Source of the DNA: Mimachlamys varia
Taxonomy: Eukaryota > Mollusca > Bivalvia > Pectinida > Pectinidae
DNA length: 64,000 nt
NCBI GenBank assembly: GCA_947623455.1
Contig: OX392536.1
Location: 13,449,282 to 13,513,281 of the forward strand
Direction of reading: 5' to 3'
This document shows, in pieces, positions 12,076 through 27,239 of this stretch. Each line of letters begins with the position of its first letter. Position 1 is the stretch's first letter. The position numbers and the translations under genes are program-made. The notes under the pieces were generated by a model. It had not been told where the DNA came from. It was given only the letters and a program-made list of their open reading frames with translations, and ran no database searches.

Positions 12076-12650
12076 CCTTCAGCCTTCTAATTGCTCGTTC
12101 ATTTTTCCCAACCATTTCAGGTAATCGTTTGCAAACGACACGAGGCAAATCACATTTCCTCTTTTTCCCATGAGATTTTCATTAATAGAATAAGCGTGTA
12201 GAGCCGCAGACTTTTAGGAAATGCTTAGAGGTCACGCGAGTTATAATGCTGTTAAGTAGCCATCCTGGTTAGGTTGTACTCGTCGTATTAATTAACAAAA
12301 CACATCATTTTTATCGCTTTAATGTACATGAATAATTTATCTGTATTGTGATTTTATAAACTGTGAGAAAAGATTCCAATCATTGTGTTTTAATTTCAAA
12401 AGTACTTTTATAGCGGATAACATTTAATTAAAACACAGATTTACGGATTTTAAATGACATAATATGAAACTGTTTTTAGAAGCTGATCTTTCTATCTTTG
12501 AGCTTTTTGCCGATAGCGCACGCAACAGAGTATCGTCGGTATTAACCAAGTTTAAACACTGCTGTACATACGAACAAATAGCACAACATACGTACATACA
12601 GCTGTACATACACATAGGTTTTTTTTTTATATATTTCACACATATATAAT
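12076..12650. other. Non-coding spacer
   Basis: AT-rich; no coding exon recognised. Small overlapping frames on both strands at 12424-12675 lack coding character. Confidence 0.45.
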
Positions 12651-12654
12651 ACAT

Positions 12655-12925
12655 GTAATAATAAATATATCTCACGAGTATAGCAGATTTATTTTTTTAA
12701 TATTTTTACGAGTGCGTAGCACTCGTGAAAATATATTTAAAGTCTGTCATACGAGTAAAATATATTTGATATTTATTGGGAAACCATTGAATTTTCTTTT
12801 TATTACATTTTCGAAATTCCCAAAAGTCTGATTTCATTTTTAAAATTTGCGGTTACAACTGATCGGGCGGAATACCTTACTAGTGATGGTATAAACAGTG
12901 GTGATACACGTTTTATCAAGTTGAT
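12655..12925 (+). mobile_element. Dispersed hairpin element, copy 1 (partial)
   Basis: Contains the hairpin acgagtgc-gtag-cactcgt near 12709-12730, then gggaaaccattgaattttct, gaaattcccaaaagtctgat and gcggttacaactgatcggg, shared with 42034-42420 and, inverted, with 44483-45058. It ends in a degenerate tactagtgatggtataa segment. No open frame; non-autonomous. Confidence 0.75.
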
Positions 12926-13309
12926 ATTTTACACATGTTTAGGTATATATCTCTCTCACACTCACACTCATATGCAGTTTTGTATATATTTTATACGTGT
13001 ATTGGTATATACAAAACTGATATGGAAGTAATAGCGACATGATAGAAATAAATTGTCAAATTTTCCAGACCATGCGCCCCTTTATCAAGTCACATAAAAG
13101 ACACGTTAGATCAAATAAACAGAATGTACATAAAACATGAAACAATTTTATATTTAATTGATAAATATTGCCTATAATCCCTTCGGCTGATCGGACGCCG
13201 AAGGTGATGTTTAGTAAATATAAAATTTAGTCAAACATATTTTTACCAATCGTTGAGGATAACTACTGAGCGTATCTATTAGGTTGTGTATAAATATACA
13301 TGGAAGGTA
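12926..13309. other. Spacer with diverged copies of the 51-bp satellite
   Basis: 12935-13020 holds two diverged units (acacatgtttaggtatatat, ttttgtatatattttata). A short perfect hairpin ccttcggc...gccgaagg is at about 13181-13204. Confidence 0.6.
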
Positions 13310-16300
13310 TTTATCTCTCTCACACAAATATACAGTTCTGTATATATATTTCGCATTTATAGGTATATACTCACACAGATATACAGTTCTGTATATATAT
13401 TACACATGTATAGGTATATACTCACACAAATGTACAGTTCTGTATATATATTACACATATATAGGTATATACTCACACAGATATACAGTTCTGTATATAT
13501 ATTACACATGTATAGGTATATACTCACACAAATGTACAGTTCTGTATATATATTACACATGTATAGGTATATCCTCGCACAGATATACAGTTCTGTATAT
13601 ATATTACACATGTATAGGTATATACTCGCACAGATATACAGTTCTGTATATATATTACACATGTATAGGTATATACTCACACAGATATACAGTTCTGTAT
13701 ATATATTACACATGTGTAGGTATATACTCACACAAATATACAGTTCTGTATATATATTACACATGTATAGGTATATACTCACACAAATGTACAGTTCTGT
13801 ATATATGTATTACACATGTATAGGTATATACTCACACAGATATACAGTTCTGTATATATATTACACATTTATAGGTATATACTCACACAGATATACAGTT
13901 CTGTATATATATTACACATGTGTAGGTATATACTCACACAAATATACAGTTCTGTATATATATTACACATTTATAGGTATATACTCACACAGATATACAG
14001 TTCTGTATATATATTACACATATATAGGTATATACTCACACAAATGTACAGTTCTGTATATATATTACACATTTATAGGTATATACTCACACAAATATAC
14101 AGTTCTGTATATATATTACACATGTGTAGGTATATACTCACACAAATATACAGTTCTGTATATATATTACACATGTATAGGTATATACTCACACAAATGT
14201 ACAGTTCTGTATATATATTACACATTTATAAGTATATACTCAGACAAATATACAGTTCTGTATATATATTACACATGTGTAGGTATATACTCACACAAAT
14301 ATACAGTTTGTATATATAATACACATGCATAGGTATATACTCACACAAATGTACAGTTCTGTATATATATTACACATGTATAGGTATATACTCACACAGA
14401 TATACAGTTCTGTATATATATTACACATGTATAGGTATATACTCACACAAATATACAGTTCTGTATATATATTACACATTTATAGGTATATACTCACACA
14501 AATGTACAGTTCTGTATATATATTACACATGTATAGGTATATACTCACACAAATATACAGTTCTGTATATATATTACACATTTATAGGTATATACTCACA
14601 CAAATATACAGTTCTGTATATATATTACACATTTATAGGTATATACTCACACAAATATACAGTTTGTATATATATTACACATTTATAGGTATATACTCAC
14701 ACAGATATACAGTTCTGTATATATATTACACATGTATAGGTATATACTCACACAGATATACAGTTTGTATATATATTACACATTTATAGGTATAAACTCA
14801 CACAGATATACAGTTCTGTATATATATTACACATTTATAGGTATATACTCACACAAATATACAGTTCTGTATATATATTACACATGTATAGGTATATACT
14901 CGCACAGATATATAGTTCTGTATATATATTACACATGTGTAGGTATATACTCACACAGATATACAGTTCTGTATATATATTACACATGTATAGGTATATA
15001 CTCACACAAATATACAGTTCTGTATATATATTACACATTTATAGGTATATACTCACACAAATATACAGTTCTGTATATATATTACACATTTATAGGTATA
15101 TACTCACACAGATATACAGTTCTGTATATATATTACACATGTATAGGTATATACTAACCCAGATATACAGTTCTGTATATATATTACACATTTATAGGTA
15201 TATACTCACACAGATGTACAGTTCTGTATATATATTACACATATATAGGTATATACTCACACAAATGTACAGTTCTGTATATATATTACACATTTATAGG
15301 TATATACTCACACAAATATACAGTTCTGTATATATATTACACATGTGTAGGTATATACTCACACAAATATACAGTTCTGTATATATATTACACATGTATA
15401 GGTATATACTCACACAAATGTACAGTTCTGTATATATATTACACATGTATAGGTATATACTCACACAAATATACAGTTCTGTATATATATTACACATGTG
15501 TAGGTATATACTCACACAAATGTACAGTTCTGTATATATATTACACATGTATAGGTATATACTCACACAAATATACAGTTCTGTATATATATTACACATG
15601 TGTAGGTATATACTCACACAAATATACAGTTCTGTATATATATTACACATGTATAGGTATATACTCACACAAATATACAGTTCTGTATATATATTACACA
15701 TTTATAGGTATATACTCACACAAATGTACAGTTCTGTATATATATTACACATTTATAGGTATATACTCACACAGATATACAGTTCTGTATATATATTACA
15801 CATATATAGGTATATACTCACACAAATGTACAGTTCTGTATATATATTACACATTTATAGGTATATACTCACACAGATGTACAGTTCTGTATATATATTA
15901 CACATTTATAGGTATATACTCACACAGATATACAGTTCTGTATATATATTACACATGTATAGGTATATACTCACACAAATGTACAGTTCTGTATATATAT
16001 TACACATGTATAGGTATATACTCACACAGATATACAGTTCTGTATATATATTACACATGTATAGGTATATACTCACACAAATATACAGTTCTGTATATAT
16101 ATTACACATGTATAGGTATATACTCACACAGATATACAGTTCTGTATATATATTACACATGTATAGGTATATACTCACACAGATATACAGTTCTGTATAT
16201 ATATTACACATTTATAGGTATATACTCACACAAATGTACAGTTCTGTATATATATTACACATATATAGGTATATACTCACACAAATGTACAGTTCTGTAT

Positions 16301-17640
16301 ATATATTACACATGTGTAGGTATATACTCACACAGATATACAGTTCTGTATATATATTACACATGTATAGGTATATACTCACACAGATATACAGTTCTGT
16401 ATATATATTACACATTTATAGGTATATATTCACACAAATGTACAGTTCTGTATATATATTACACATGTATAGGTATATACTCACACAAATATACAGTTTG
16501 GATATATATTACACATTTATAGGTATATACTCACACAAATGTACAGTTTGTATATATATTACACATATATAGGTATATACTCACACAAATGTACAGTTCT
16601 GTATATATATTACACATTTATAGGTATATACTCACACAAATGTACAGTTCTGTATATATATTACACATGTATAGGTATATAATCACACAAATATACAGTT
16701 CTGTATATATATTACACATGTATAGGTATATACTCACACAGATGTACAGTTCTGTATATATATTACACATGTATAGGTATATACTCACACAAATATACAG
16801 TTCTGTATATATATTACACATGTATAGGTATATACTCACACAGATATACAGTTCTGTATATATATTACACATGTATAGGTATATACTCACACAGATATAC
16901 AGTTCTGTATATATATTACACATGTATAGGTATATACTCACACAGATATACAGTTCTGTATATATATTACACATTTATAGGTATATACTCACACAGATAT
17001 ACAGTTCTGTATATATATTACACATGTATATGTATATCCTCACACAAATATACAGTTCTGTATATATATTACACATGTATAGGTATATACTCACACAGAT
17101 ATACAGTTCTGTATATATATTACACATTTATAGGTATATACTCACACAAATATACAGTTCTATATATATTTCACATTTATAGGTATATACTCACACAAAT
17201 ATACAGTTTGTATATATATTACACATTTATAAGTATATACTCACACAAATATACAGTTCTGTATATATATTACACATTTATAGGTATATACTCACACAAA
17301 TATACAGTTTGTATATATATTACACATTTATAGGTATATACTCACACAAATATACAGTTCTGTATATATATTACACATGTATAGGTATATACTCACACTC
17401 ATACAGTTCTGTATATATATTACACATTTATAGGTATATACTCACACAAATATACAGTTCTGTATATATATTACACATTTATAGGTATATACTCACACAA
17501 ATGTACAGTTCTGTATATATATTACACATATATAGGTATATACTCACACTCATACAGTTCTGTATATATATTACACATGTATAGGTATATACTCACACAA
17601 ATATACAGTTTGTATATATTTTACACATGTATAGGTAAAT
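13310..17640. repeat. 51-bp tandem array, about 85 copies
   Basis: The unit is acacatgtataggtatatac followed by tcacacaaatatacagttct and gtatatatatt (51 bp = 17 codons). It is stop-free in frames on both strands, giving YILHMYRYILTQIYSSV-type repeats on + (562 codons) and CNIYTELYICVSIYLYM-type on -. Variation is concentrated at a few columns (acat[g/t/a]t[a/g]tagg and aca[a/g]at[a/g]tacag); the rest is almost invariant. The last few units near 17.2-17.6 kb are more diverged. Confidence 0.97.
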
Positions 17641-19514
17641 TTCTCACACACAATGGTCCATATTTATGTGTATTCTGTACTTAGTGACGACCGGACAAAG
17701 TCACTTGATATTTGTTTGGTCATTTTCGTATATGATGAATGACATGAAATACACGCGATATACAGGGAAACAAGGGGAAATCGCTAAAAGCTAGTATAAA
17801 CACTCAGGCTTTCCACACTGGCGGTCGAGACTCGAGGTCGTCGTAAGCATGGGAAGTTTTCCCATACCACTCCGACAACCCAGCTAAAGTATAAAATGAT
17901 CGGAGATGGGTGTCGCAGTATCAGTGCTTTAGTGAAATGGCACTGTAAAACCACGACCTGATTACAAACAGGAAACCTCTACAGCGCACACACAGCCATA
18001 TGCTCAAAGGGAGATATCAGCAATGTGTCGTAGGGCTAGTGATAAACACCCGATAATGCATCCCCTCCGTTTTCCTCTGAATATTTCGATTGCTATATAT
18101 GTTAAATACATTCATGTCGACTGCATACTACAGTTTGGTACATAACAGTTTAATGCTTAAATACCGTCACATCTGACTTACAATAAGTCACCCAAAGTGC
18201 GTTACAGCATTGATAGTATAAACTGTATGTGCTGTAAAGCGCTTTTGAGTGGCGTATGTAAGTCCCTTATGTCATCATAAATATTAGACACATGAAATAT
18301 CTTTTGCACAATTAAATTTTATTAATGGCAATTGTTTTTTATTTGTCATATTATAATCAATGTTTCTACATGTATAATAATAAATAATAATAATAATTCA
18401 AGGTTCTTATATACCGCTTTTTCACGTCTTGATATTCATATAAAATATATTGTACTTAAGGTCTTATGAATGCAGTTTGGTTTACTAAAGGCATAAAAGG
18501 CAAATGCAATAAAGAATGTACATGTAAATATATTAATTATTATGATATCATTGTATTACAGTATGACGTCATTATAACGTAATATTAATGATACCACAGA
18601 CATAACATAGCATACCATACCTATACCATTTATTACTCTCAAACATATATATATCAAATTCATACATAATATTCAAACGATTCAGGGAAATCAGAAAGAC
18701 AGTTTATCGATGTAAAGTATCTTGTTTAAGTAGCATTAGCCATACCGGTAGAACACGTGCCCTTTTGGCGCCCCATGCATGTGTTGGTAGATAATGGACT
18801 TGTTTTGGCATTGTCGATGATTGGCGAAGAAAGGCCTCTACTCGGCGAATGTCTGATTGGTCCGTTGATATGAATCTGATCATTTAATCTGACATTCATG
18901 TTCATTTAAAGGGTATTTTGTTCCCCAGAGTCGGCGAGCTGAGGTAATAAACGTTCACCACTGACGGTAGTCTTGTCTAATAGTGTTGACAGACGGCTGG
19001 TAACGCCGTTCCCGGGGTGATGTTTAAAACGCCACCAGATCGAAACACGATAGACAAAACATGTGTTTCTTATTGCGCGTCAACGGACTGGAATTAAGAT
19101 GTGCAATTATTTATCATAATTTCTTTCCCGACAATTTCGCCACCATTTTAAGCATGTGAGAACGTGTCTTACAGGGGTATTACTGTGCCTGCTCTGTCAC
19201 AGTTAGAGCAGCGCTCAGCCAACAGCTTGGTGACCGAATTATTACATTGTACAACGACATCTTGATATTAGCCATGGTTATAATGTCGTGTGATAATCAG
19301 CTAATAACTATATGCATGCTAATTAAAAATCGGTTAATTTGTCACTAAAAATCTCGAGAATCAGCCGTGTCTTAATAACATTTTTAGTAAAGACAACCTT
19401 TTTTCGAAGTCATTTAGACAGTACGCGTCAAATGGCATGCTTCCTAAACATTTTTTTTTCTGGAAAGATGTGTCCTGAAGCAATTGGAAATAACAGTTGT
19501 TTCTTTTATCAAAG
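17641..19514. other. Low-repeat island of about 1.9 kb
   Basis: No tandem array, coding exon or recognised element, except a short (taa)n tract at about 18376-18400. The GC-richer parts at 17.80-18.06 and 18.73-19.25 kb stand out from the surroundings and include ctgattggtccgttgatatg near 18852. A regulatory role is possible but unproven. Confidence 0.45.
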
Positions 19515-22500
19515 TGACAAAGTGATGATCTCCTGTAATCATGTTTAGACAAAGTGATGATTTCCTGTAATCATGTTTAGACAATGTGATGGTCCCCTGT
19601 AATCATGTTTAGACAATGTGATGGTCCCCTGTAATCATGTTTAGACAATGTGATCGTCCCCTGTAATCATGTTTAGACAATGTGATGGTCCCCTGTAATC
19701 ATGTTTAGACAGTGTGATGGTCCCCTGTAATCATGTTTAGACAGTGTGAGGGTCCCCTGTAACCATGTTTAGACAGTGTGATGGTCCCCTGTAATCATGT
19801 TTAGACAGTGTGATGGTCCCCTGTAATCATGTTTAGACAATGTGATGTCCCCTGTAATCATGTTTAGACAATGTGATGGTCCCCTGTAATCATGTTTAGA
19901 CAGTGTGATGGTCCCCTGTAATCATGTTTAGACAGTGTGATGGTCCCCTGAAATAATGTTTAGACAGTGTGATGGTCCCCTGTAATCATGTTTAGACAGG
20001 ATGATGGTCCCCTGTAATCATGTTTAGACAATATAATGGTCCCCTGTAATCATGTTTAGACAATGTGATGGTCCCCTGTAACCATGTTTAGACAATGTGA
20101 TGGTCCCCTGTAATCATGTTTAGACAATGTGATGTCCCCTGAAATAATGTTTAGACAGTGTGATGGTCCCCTGTAATCATGTTTAGACAGTGTGATGGTC
20201 CCCTGTAATCATGTTTAGACAATGTGATGGTCCCCTGTAACCATGTTTAGACAATGTGATGGTCCCCTGTAATCATGTTTAGACAATGTGATGTCCCCTG
20301 AAATAATGTTTAGACAGTGTGATGGTCCCCTGTAATCATGTTTAGACAATGTGATGGTCCCCTGTAATCATGTTTAGACAATGTGATGGTCCCTGTAATC
20401 ATGTTTAGACAATGTGATGGTCCCCTGTAATCATGTTTAGACAATGTGATGGTCCCTGTAATCATGTTTAGACAATGTGATGGTCCCCTGTTATCATGTT
20501 TAGACAATGTGATGGTCCCCTGTAATCATGTTTAGACAATGTGATGGTACCCTGTAATCATGTTTAAACAGTGTGATGGTCCCCTGTAATCATGTTTAGA
20601 CAATGTGATGGTTCCCTGTAATCATGTTTAGACAATGTGATGTCCCCTGTAATCATGTTTAGACAATGTGATGGTCCCCTGTAATCATGTTTAGACAGTG
20701 TGATGGTCCCCTGTAATCATGTTTAGACAATGTGATGTCCCCTGTAATCATGTTTAGACAATGTGATGGTCCCCTGTAATCATGTTTAGACAGTGTGATG
20801 GTCCCCTGTAATCATGTTTAGACAATGTGATGGTCCCCTGTAATCATGTTTAGACAGTGTGATGGTCCCCTGTAATCATGTTTAGACAATGTGATGGTCC
20901 CCTGTAATCATGTTTAGACAGTGTGATGGTCCCCTGTAATCATGTTTAGACAGTGTGATGGTCCCCTGAAATAATGTTTAGACAGTGTGATGGTCCCCTG
21001 TAACCATGTTTAGACAATGTGATGGTCCCCTGTAACCATGTTTAGACAATGTGATGGTCCCCTGTAACCATGTTTAGACAATGTGATGGTCCCCTGTAAT
21101 CATGTTTAGACAATGTGATGGTCCCCTGTAATCATGTTTAGACAGTGTGATGGTCCCCTGTAATCATGTTTAGACAATGTGATGGTCCCCTGTAATCATG
21201 TTTAGACAATGTGATGTCCCCTGTAATCATGTTTAGACAATGTGATGGTCCCCTGTAATCATGTTTAGACAATATAATGGTCCCCTGTAATCATGTTTAG
21301 ACAATGTGATGGTCCCCTGTAACCATGTTTAGACAATGTGATGGTCCCCTGTAATCATGTTTAGACAATGTGATGTCCCCTGAAATAATGTTTAGACAGT
21401 GTGATGGTCCCCTGTAATCATGTTTAGACAGTGTGATGGTCCCCTGTAATCATGTTTAGACAATGTGATGGTCCCCTGTAACCATGTTTAGACAATGTGA
21501 TGGTCCCCTGTAATCATGTTTAGACAATGTGATGTCCCCTGAAATAATGTTTAGACAGTGTGATGGTCCCCTGTAATCATGTTTAGACAATGTGATGGTC
21601 CCCTGTAATCATGTTTAGACAATGTGATGGTCCCTGTAATCATGTTTAGACAATGTGATGGTCCCCTGTAATCATGTTTAGACAATGTGATGGTCCCTGT
21701 AATCATGTTTAGACAATGTGATGGTCCCCTGTTATCATGTTTAGACAATGTGATGGTCCCCTGTAATCATGTTTAGACAATGTGATGGTACCCTGTAATC
21801 ATGTTTAGACAGTGTGATGGTCCCCTGTAATCATGTTTAGACAATGTGATGGTTCCCTGTAATCATGTTTAGACAATGTGATGTCCCCTGTAATCATGTT
21901 TAGACAATGTGATGGTCCCCTGTAATCATGTTTAGACAGTGTGATGGTCCCCTGTAATCATGTTTAGACAATGTGATGTCCCCTGTAATCATGTTTAGAC
22001 AATGTGATGGTCCCCTGTAATCATGTTTAGACAGTGTGATGGTCCCCTGTAATCATGTTTAGACAATGTGATGGTCCCCTGTAATCATGTTTAGACAGTG
22101 TGATGGTCCCCTGTAATCATGTTTAGACAATGTGATGGTCCCCTGTAATCATGTTTAGACAGTGTGATGGTCCCCTGTAATCATGTTTAGACAGTGTGAT
22201 GGTCCCCTGAAATAATGTTTAGACAGTGTGATGGTCCCCTGTAACCATGTTTAGACAATGTGATGGTCCCCTGTAATCATGTTTAGACAATGTGATGGTC
22301 CCCTGTAATCATGTTTAGACAATGTGATGTCCCCTGTAATCATGTTTAGACAATGTGATGGTCCCCTGTAATCATGTTTAGACAGTGTGATGGTCCCCTG
22401 TAATCATGTTTAGACAATGTGATCGTCCCCTGTAATCATGTTTAGACAATGTGATCGTCCCCTGTAATCATGTTTAGACAGTGTGATGGTCCCCTGTAAT

Positions 22501-25500
22501 CATGTTTAGACAATGTGATGGTCCCCTGTAATCATGTTTAGACAGTGTGATGGTCCCCTGTAATCATGTTTAGACAGTGTGATGGTCCCCTGTAATCATG
22601 TTTAGACAGTGTGATGGTCCCCTGTAATCATGTTTAGACAATGTGATGGTCCCCTGTAATCATGTTTAGACAGTGTGATGGTCCCCTGTAATCATGTTTA
22701 GACAATGTGATGGTCCCCTGTAATAATGTTTAGACAGTGTGATGGTCCCCTGTAATCATGTTTAGACAATGTGATGGTCCCCTGTAATCATGTTTAGACA
22801 GTGTGATGGTCCCCTGTAATCATGTTTAGACAATGTGATAGTCCCCTGTAATCATGTTTAGACAATGTGATGTCCCCTGTAATCATGTTTAGACAATGTG
22901 ATGGTCCCCTGTAATCATGTTTAGACAGTGTGATGGTCCCCTTAAATCATGTTTAGACAATGTGATGGTCCCCTGTAATCATGTTTAGACAGTGTGATGG
23001 TCCCCTGTAATCATGTTTAGACAATGTGATCGTCCCCTGAAATCATGTTTAGACAATGTGATGTCCCCTGTAATCATGTTTAGACAATGTGATCGTCCCC
23101 TGTAATCATGTTTAGACAGTGTGATGGTCCCCTGTAATCATGTTTAGACAATGTGATGTCCCCTGTAATCATGTTTAGACAATGTGATGGTCCCCTGTAA
23201 TCATGTTTAGACAGTGTGATGGTCCCCTGTAATCATGTTTAGACAATGTGATGGTCCCCTGTAATAATGTTTAGACAGTGTGATGGTCCCCTGTAATCAT
23301 GTTTAGACAATGTGATGGTCCCCTGTAATCATGTTTAGACAGTGTGATGGTCCCCTGTAATCATGTTTAGACAATGTGATCGTCCCCTGTAATCATGTTT
23401 AGACAATGTGATGTCCCCTGTAATCATGTTTAGACAATGTGATGGTCCCCTGTAATCATGTTTAGACAGTGTGATGGTCCCCTGTAATCATGTTTAGACA
23501 ATGTGATGGTCCCCTGTAATCATGTTTAGACAGTGTGATGGTCCCCTGTAATCATGTTTAGACAATGTGATCGTCCCCTGTAATCATGTTTAGACAATGT
23601 GATGTCCCCTGTAATCATGTTTAGACAATGTGATCGTCCCCTGTAATCATGTTTAGACAGTGTGATGGTCCCCTGTAATCATGTTTAGACAATGTGATGT
23701 CCCCTGTAATCATGTTTAGACAATGTGATCGTCCCCCGTAATCATGTTTAGACAGTGTGATGGTCCCCTGTAATCATGTTTAGACAGTGTGATGGTCCCC
23801 TGTAATCATGTTCAAACAATGTGATGGACCACTGTAATCATGTTTAGACAATGTGATGGTCCCCTGTAATCATGTTTAAACAGTGTGATGGTCCCCTGTA
23901 ACCATGTTTAGTCAGTGTGATGGTCCCCTGTCATCATGTTTAGACAGTGTGATGGTCCCCTGTAATCATGTTTAGACAATGTGATGGTCCCCTGTAATCA
24001 TGTTTAGACAGTGTGATGGTCCCCTGTAATCATGTTTAGACAATGTGATGGTCCCCTGTAATCATGTTTAGTCAGTGTGATGGTCCCCTGTAACCATGTT
24101 AAGACAGTGTGATGGTCCCCTGTCATCATGTTTAGACAATGTGATGGTCCCCTGTAATCATGTTTAGACAATGTGATGGTCCCCTGTTACCATGTTTATA
24201 CAATATGATGGTTCCCTGTAATCATGTTTAGACAGTGTAATGGTCCCCTGTAATCATGTTTAGACAGTGTGATGGTCCCCTGTAATCATGTTTAGACAGT
24301 GTGATGGTCCCCTGTAATCATGTTTAGTCAGTGTGATGGTCCCCTGTAATCATGTTTAGACAGTGTGATGGTCCCCTGTAATCATGTTTAGTCAGTGTGA
24401 TGGTCCCCTGTAATCATGTTTAGACAGTGTGATGGTCCCCTGTAACCATGTTTAGTCAGTGTGATGGTCCCCTGTCATCGTGTTTAGACAGTGTGATGGT
24501 CCCCTGTTATCATGTTTAGTCAGTGTGATGGTCCCCTGTTATCATGTTTAGACAGTGTGATGGTCCCCTGTAATCATGTTTAGACAATGTGATGGTCCCC
24601 TGTAATCATGTTTAGACAGTGTGATGGTCCCCTGTAATCATGTTTAGACAATGTGATGGTCCCCTGTAATCATGTTTAGACAATGTGATGGTCCCCTGTA
24701 ATCATGTTTAGACAGTGTGATGGTCCCCTGTAATCATGTTCAGACAGTGTGATGGTCCCCTGTAATCATGTTTAGACAGTGTGATGGTCCCCTGTAATCA
24801 TGTTTAGACAATGTGATGGTCCCCTGTAATCATGTTTAGACAGTGTGATGGTCCCCTGTAACCATGTTTAGTCAGTGTGATGGTCCCCTGTAATCATGTT
24901 TAGACAATGTGATGGTCCCCTGTAATCATGTTTAGACAATGTGATCGTCCCCTGTAATCATGTTTAGACAATGTGATCGTCCCCTGTAATCATGTTTAGA
25001 CAATGTGATGGTCCCCTGTAATCATGTTTAGACAATGTGATGGTCCCCTGTAATCATGTTTAGACAATGTGATGGTCCCCTGTAATCATGTTTAGACAGT
25101 GTGATGGTCCCCTGTAATCATGTTTAGTCAGTGTGATGGTCCCCTGTAATCATGTTTAGACAGTGTGATTGTCCCCTGTAATCATGTTTAGACAATGTGA
25201 TGGTCCCCTGTAATCATGTTTAGACAATGTGATGGTCCCCTGTAATCATGTTTAGACAATGTGATGGTCCCCTGTAATCATGTTTAGACAGTGTGATGGT
25301 CCCCTGTTATCATGTTTAGTCAGTTTGATAGTCCCCTGTAACCATGTTTAGACAGTGTGATGGTCCCCTGTAATCATGTTTAGACAATGTGATGGTCCCC
25401 TGTAATCATGTTTAGACAGTGTGATGGTCCCCTGTAATCATGTTTAGACAATGTGATGGTCCCCTGTAATCATGTTTAGTCAGTGTGATGGTCCCCTGTA

Positions 25501-26833
25501 ACCATGTTAAGACAGTGTGATGGTCCCCTGTCATCATGTTTAGACAATGTGATGGTCCCCTGTAATCATGTTTAGACAATGTGATGGTCCCCTGTAATCA
25601 TGTTTAGTCAGTGTGATGGTCCCCTGTAACCATGTTAAGACAGTGTGATGGTCCCCTGTCATCATGTTTAGACAATGTGATGGTCCCCTGTAATCATGTT
25701 TAGACAATGTGATGGTCCCCTGTTACCATGTTTATACAATATGATGGTTCCCTGTAATCATGTTTAGACAGTGTAATGGTCCCCTGTAATCATGTTTAGA
25801 CAGTGTGATGGTCCCCTGTAACCATGTTTAGTCAGTGTGATGGTCCCCTGTCATCGTGTTTAGACAGTGTGATGGTCCCCTGTTATCATGTTTAGTCAGT
25901 GTGATGGTCCCCTGTTATCATGTTTAGACAGTGTGATGGTCCCCTGTAATCATGTTTAGACAATGTGATGGTCCCCTGTAATCATGTTTAGACAGTGTGA
26001 TGGTCCCCTGTAATCATGTTTAGACAATGTGATGGTCCCCTGTAATCATGTTTAGACAATGTGATGGTCCCCTGTAATCATGTTTAGACAGTGTGATGGT
26101 CCCCTGTAATCATGTTCAGACAGTGTGATGGTCCCCTGTAATCATGTTTAGACAGTGTGATGGTCCCCTGTAATCATGTTTAGACAATGTGATGGTCCCC
26201 TGTAATCATGTTTAGACAGTGTGATGGTCCCCTGTAACCATGTTTAGTCAGTGTGATGGTCCCCTGTAATCATGTTTAGACAATGTGATGGTCCCCTGTA
26301 ATCATGTTTAGACAATGTGATCGTCCCCTGTAATCATGTTTAGACAATGTGATCGTCCCCTGTAATCATGTTTAGACAATGTGATGGTCCCCTGTAATCA
26401 TGTTTAGACAATGTGATGGTCCCCTGTAATCATGTTTAGACAATGTGATGGTCCCCTGTAATCATGTTTAGACAGTGTGATGGTCCCCTGTAATCATGTT
26501 TAGTCAGTGTGATGGTCCCCTGTAATCATGTTTAGACAGTGTGATTGTCCCCTGTAATCATGTTTAGACAATGTGATGGTCCCCTGTAATCATGTTTAGA
26601 CAATGTGATGGTCCCCTGTAATCATGTTTAGACAATGTGATGGTCCCCTGTAATCATGTTTAGACAGTGTGATGGTCCCCTGTTATCATGTTTAGTCAGT
26701 TTGATAGTCCCCTGTAACCATGTTTAGACAGTGTGATGGTCCCCTGTAATCATGTTTAGACAATGTGATGGTCCCCTGTAATCATGTTTAGACAGTGTGA
26801 TGGTCCCCTGTAATCATGTTTAGACAATGTGAT
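19515..26833. repeat. 32-bp tandem array, about 228 copies (7.3 kb)
   Basis: The unit is catgtttagacaatgtgatg plus gtcccctgtaat (32 bp), with common a/g (caatgtg/cagtgtg), c/g (gatcgtc), gg-to-g deletion and aaccatg variants. Large internal duplications are visible: about 1241 bp (20310-20507 recurs at 21551-21748), 1536 bp (tgttaccatgtttatacaat at 24185 and 25721) and 1376 bp (cagtttgatagtcccc near 25321 and 26697). The array ends about 1.46 kb before the homeobox start codon. Confidence 0.97.
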
Positions 26834-27239
26834 AATGTAATAAGCACAATATATAACAGTATTTGTTATTAATACCAAACATATTATGCATGTTGGGTTA
26901 ACATGTTGATACTTTTCACTTGTGCTGCGCAATCGTGAAAATATCAAGATATTAGCCCCACTCGTGAATTATATTTTAGTATTACTGAAGACATTGTTAG
27001 ATATCCTCTATTTCATCGTTCGTTTTTATCTGATATCTTCTCTTCCTTCCTCCTCTTTCTAAAAACAATATTTTGATGTTGTGCATGAGCTAAACTTAAG
27101 GGCATATATGCATTCGAGTTGCATAAAATGTTACGAAATCTAAGCGTAGTTTGTGGTATGTATGGTGTCTTTATCAGAGACAAACTGCAATTAAATCCTA
27201 ATTATAAAGCCAATGATTAAGTTTTTTCATTCATAAATA
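26834..27239. other. Spacer with a fragment related to the dispersed hairpin element
   Basis: 26910-26970 reads ttttcacttgtgctgcgcaa then tcgtgaaaatatc, a diverged copy of the tcactcgtgctacgcactcg hairpin seen at 44.97 kb. The rest is AT-rich with nothing recognised. Confidence 0.45.

Noticed and set aside
14884..16572. 562-codon Tyr/Ile-rich frame
   Set aside because: 51-bp satellite open on both strands; no biological protein recognised.
19515..26833. CRISPR-like regular repeat array
   Set aside because: Units are contiguous, with no unique spacers; eukaryotic minisatellite.
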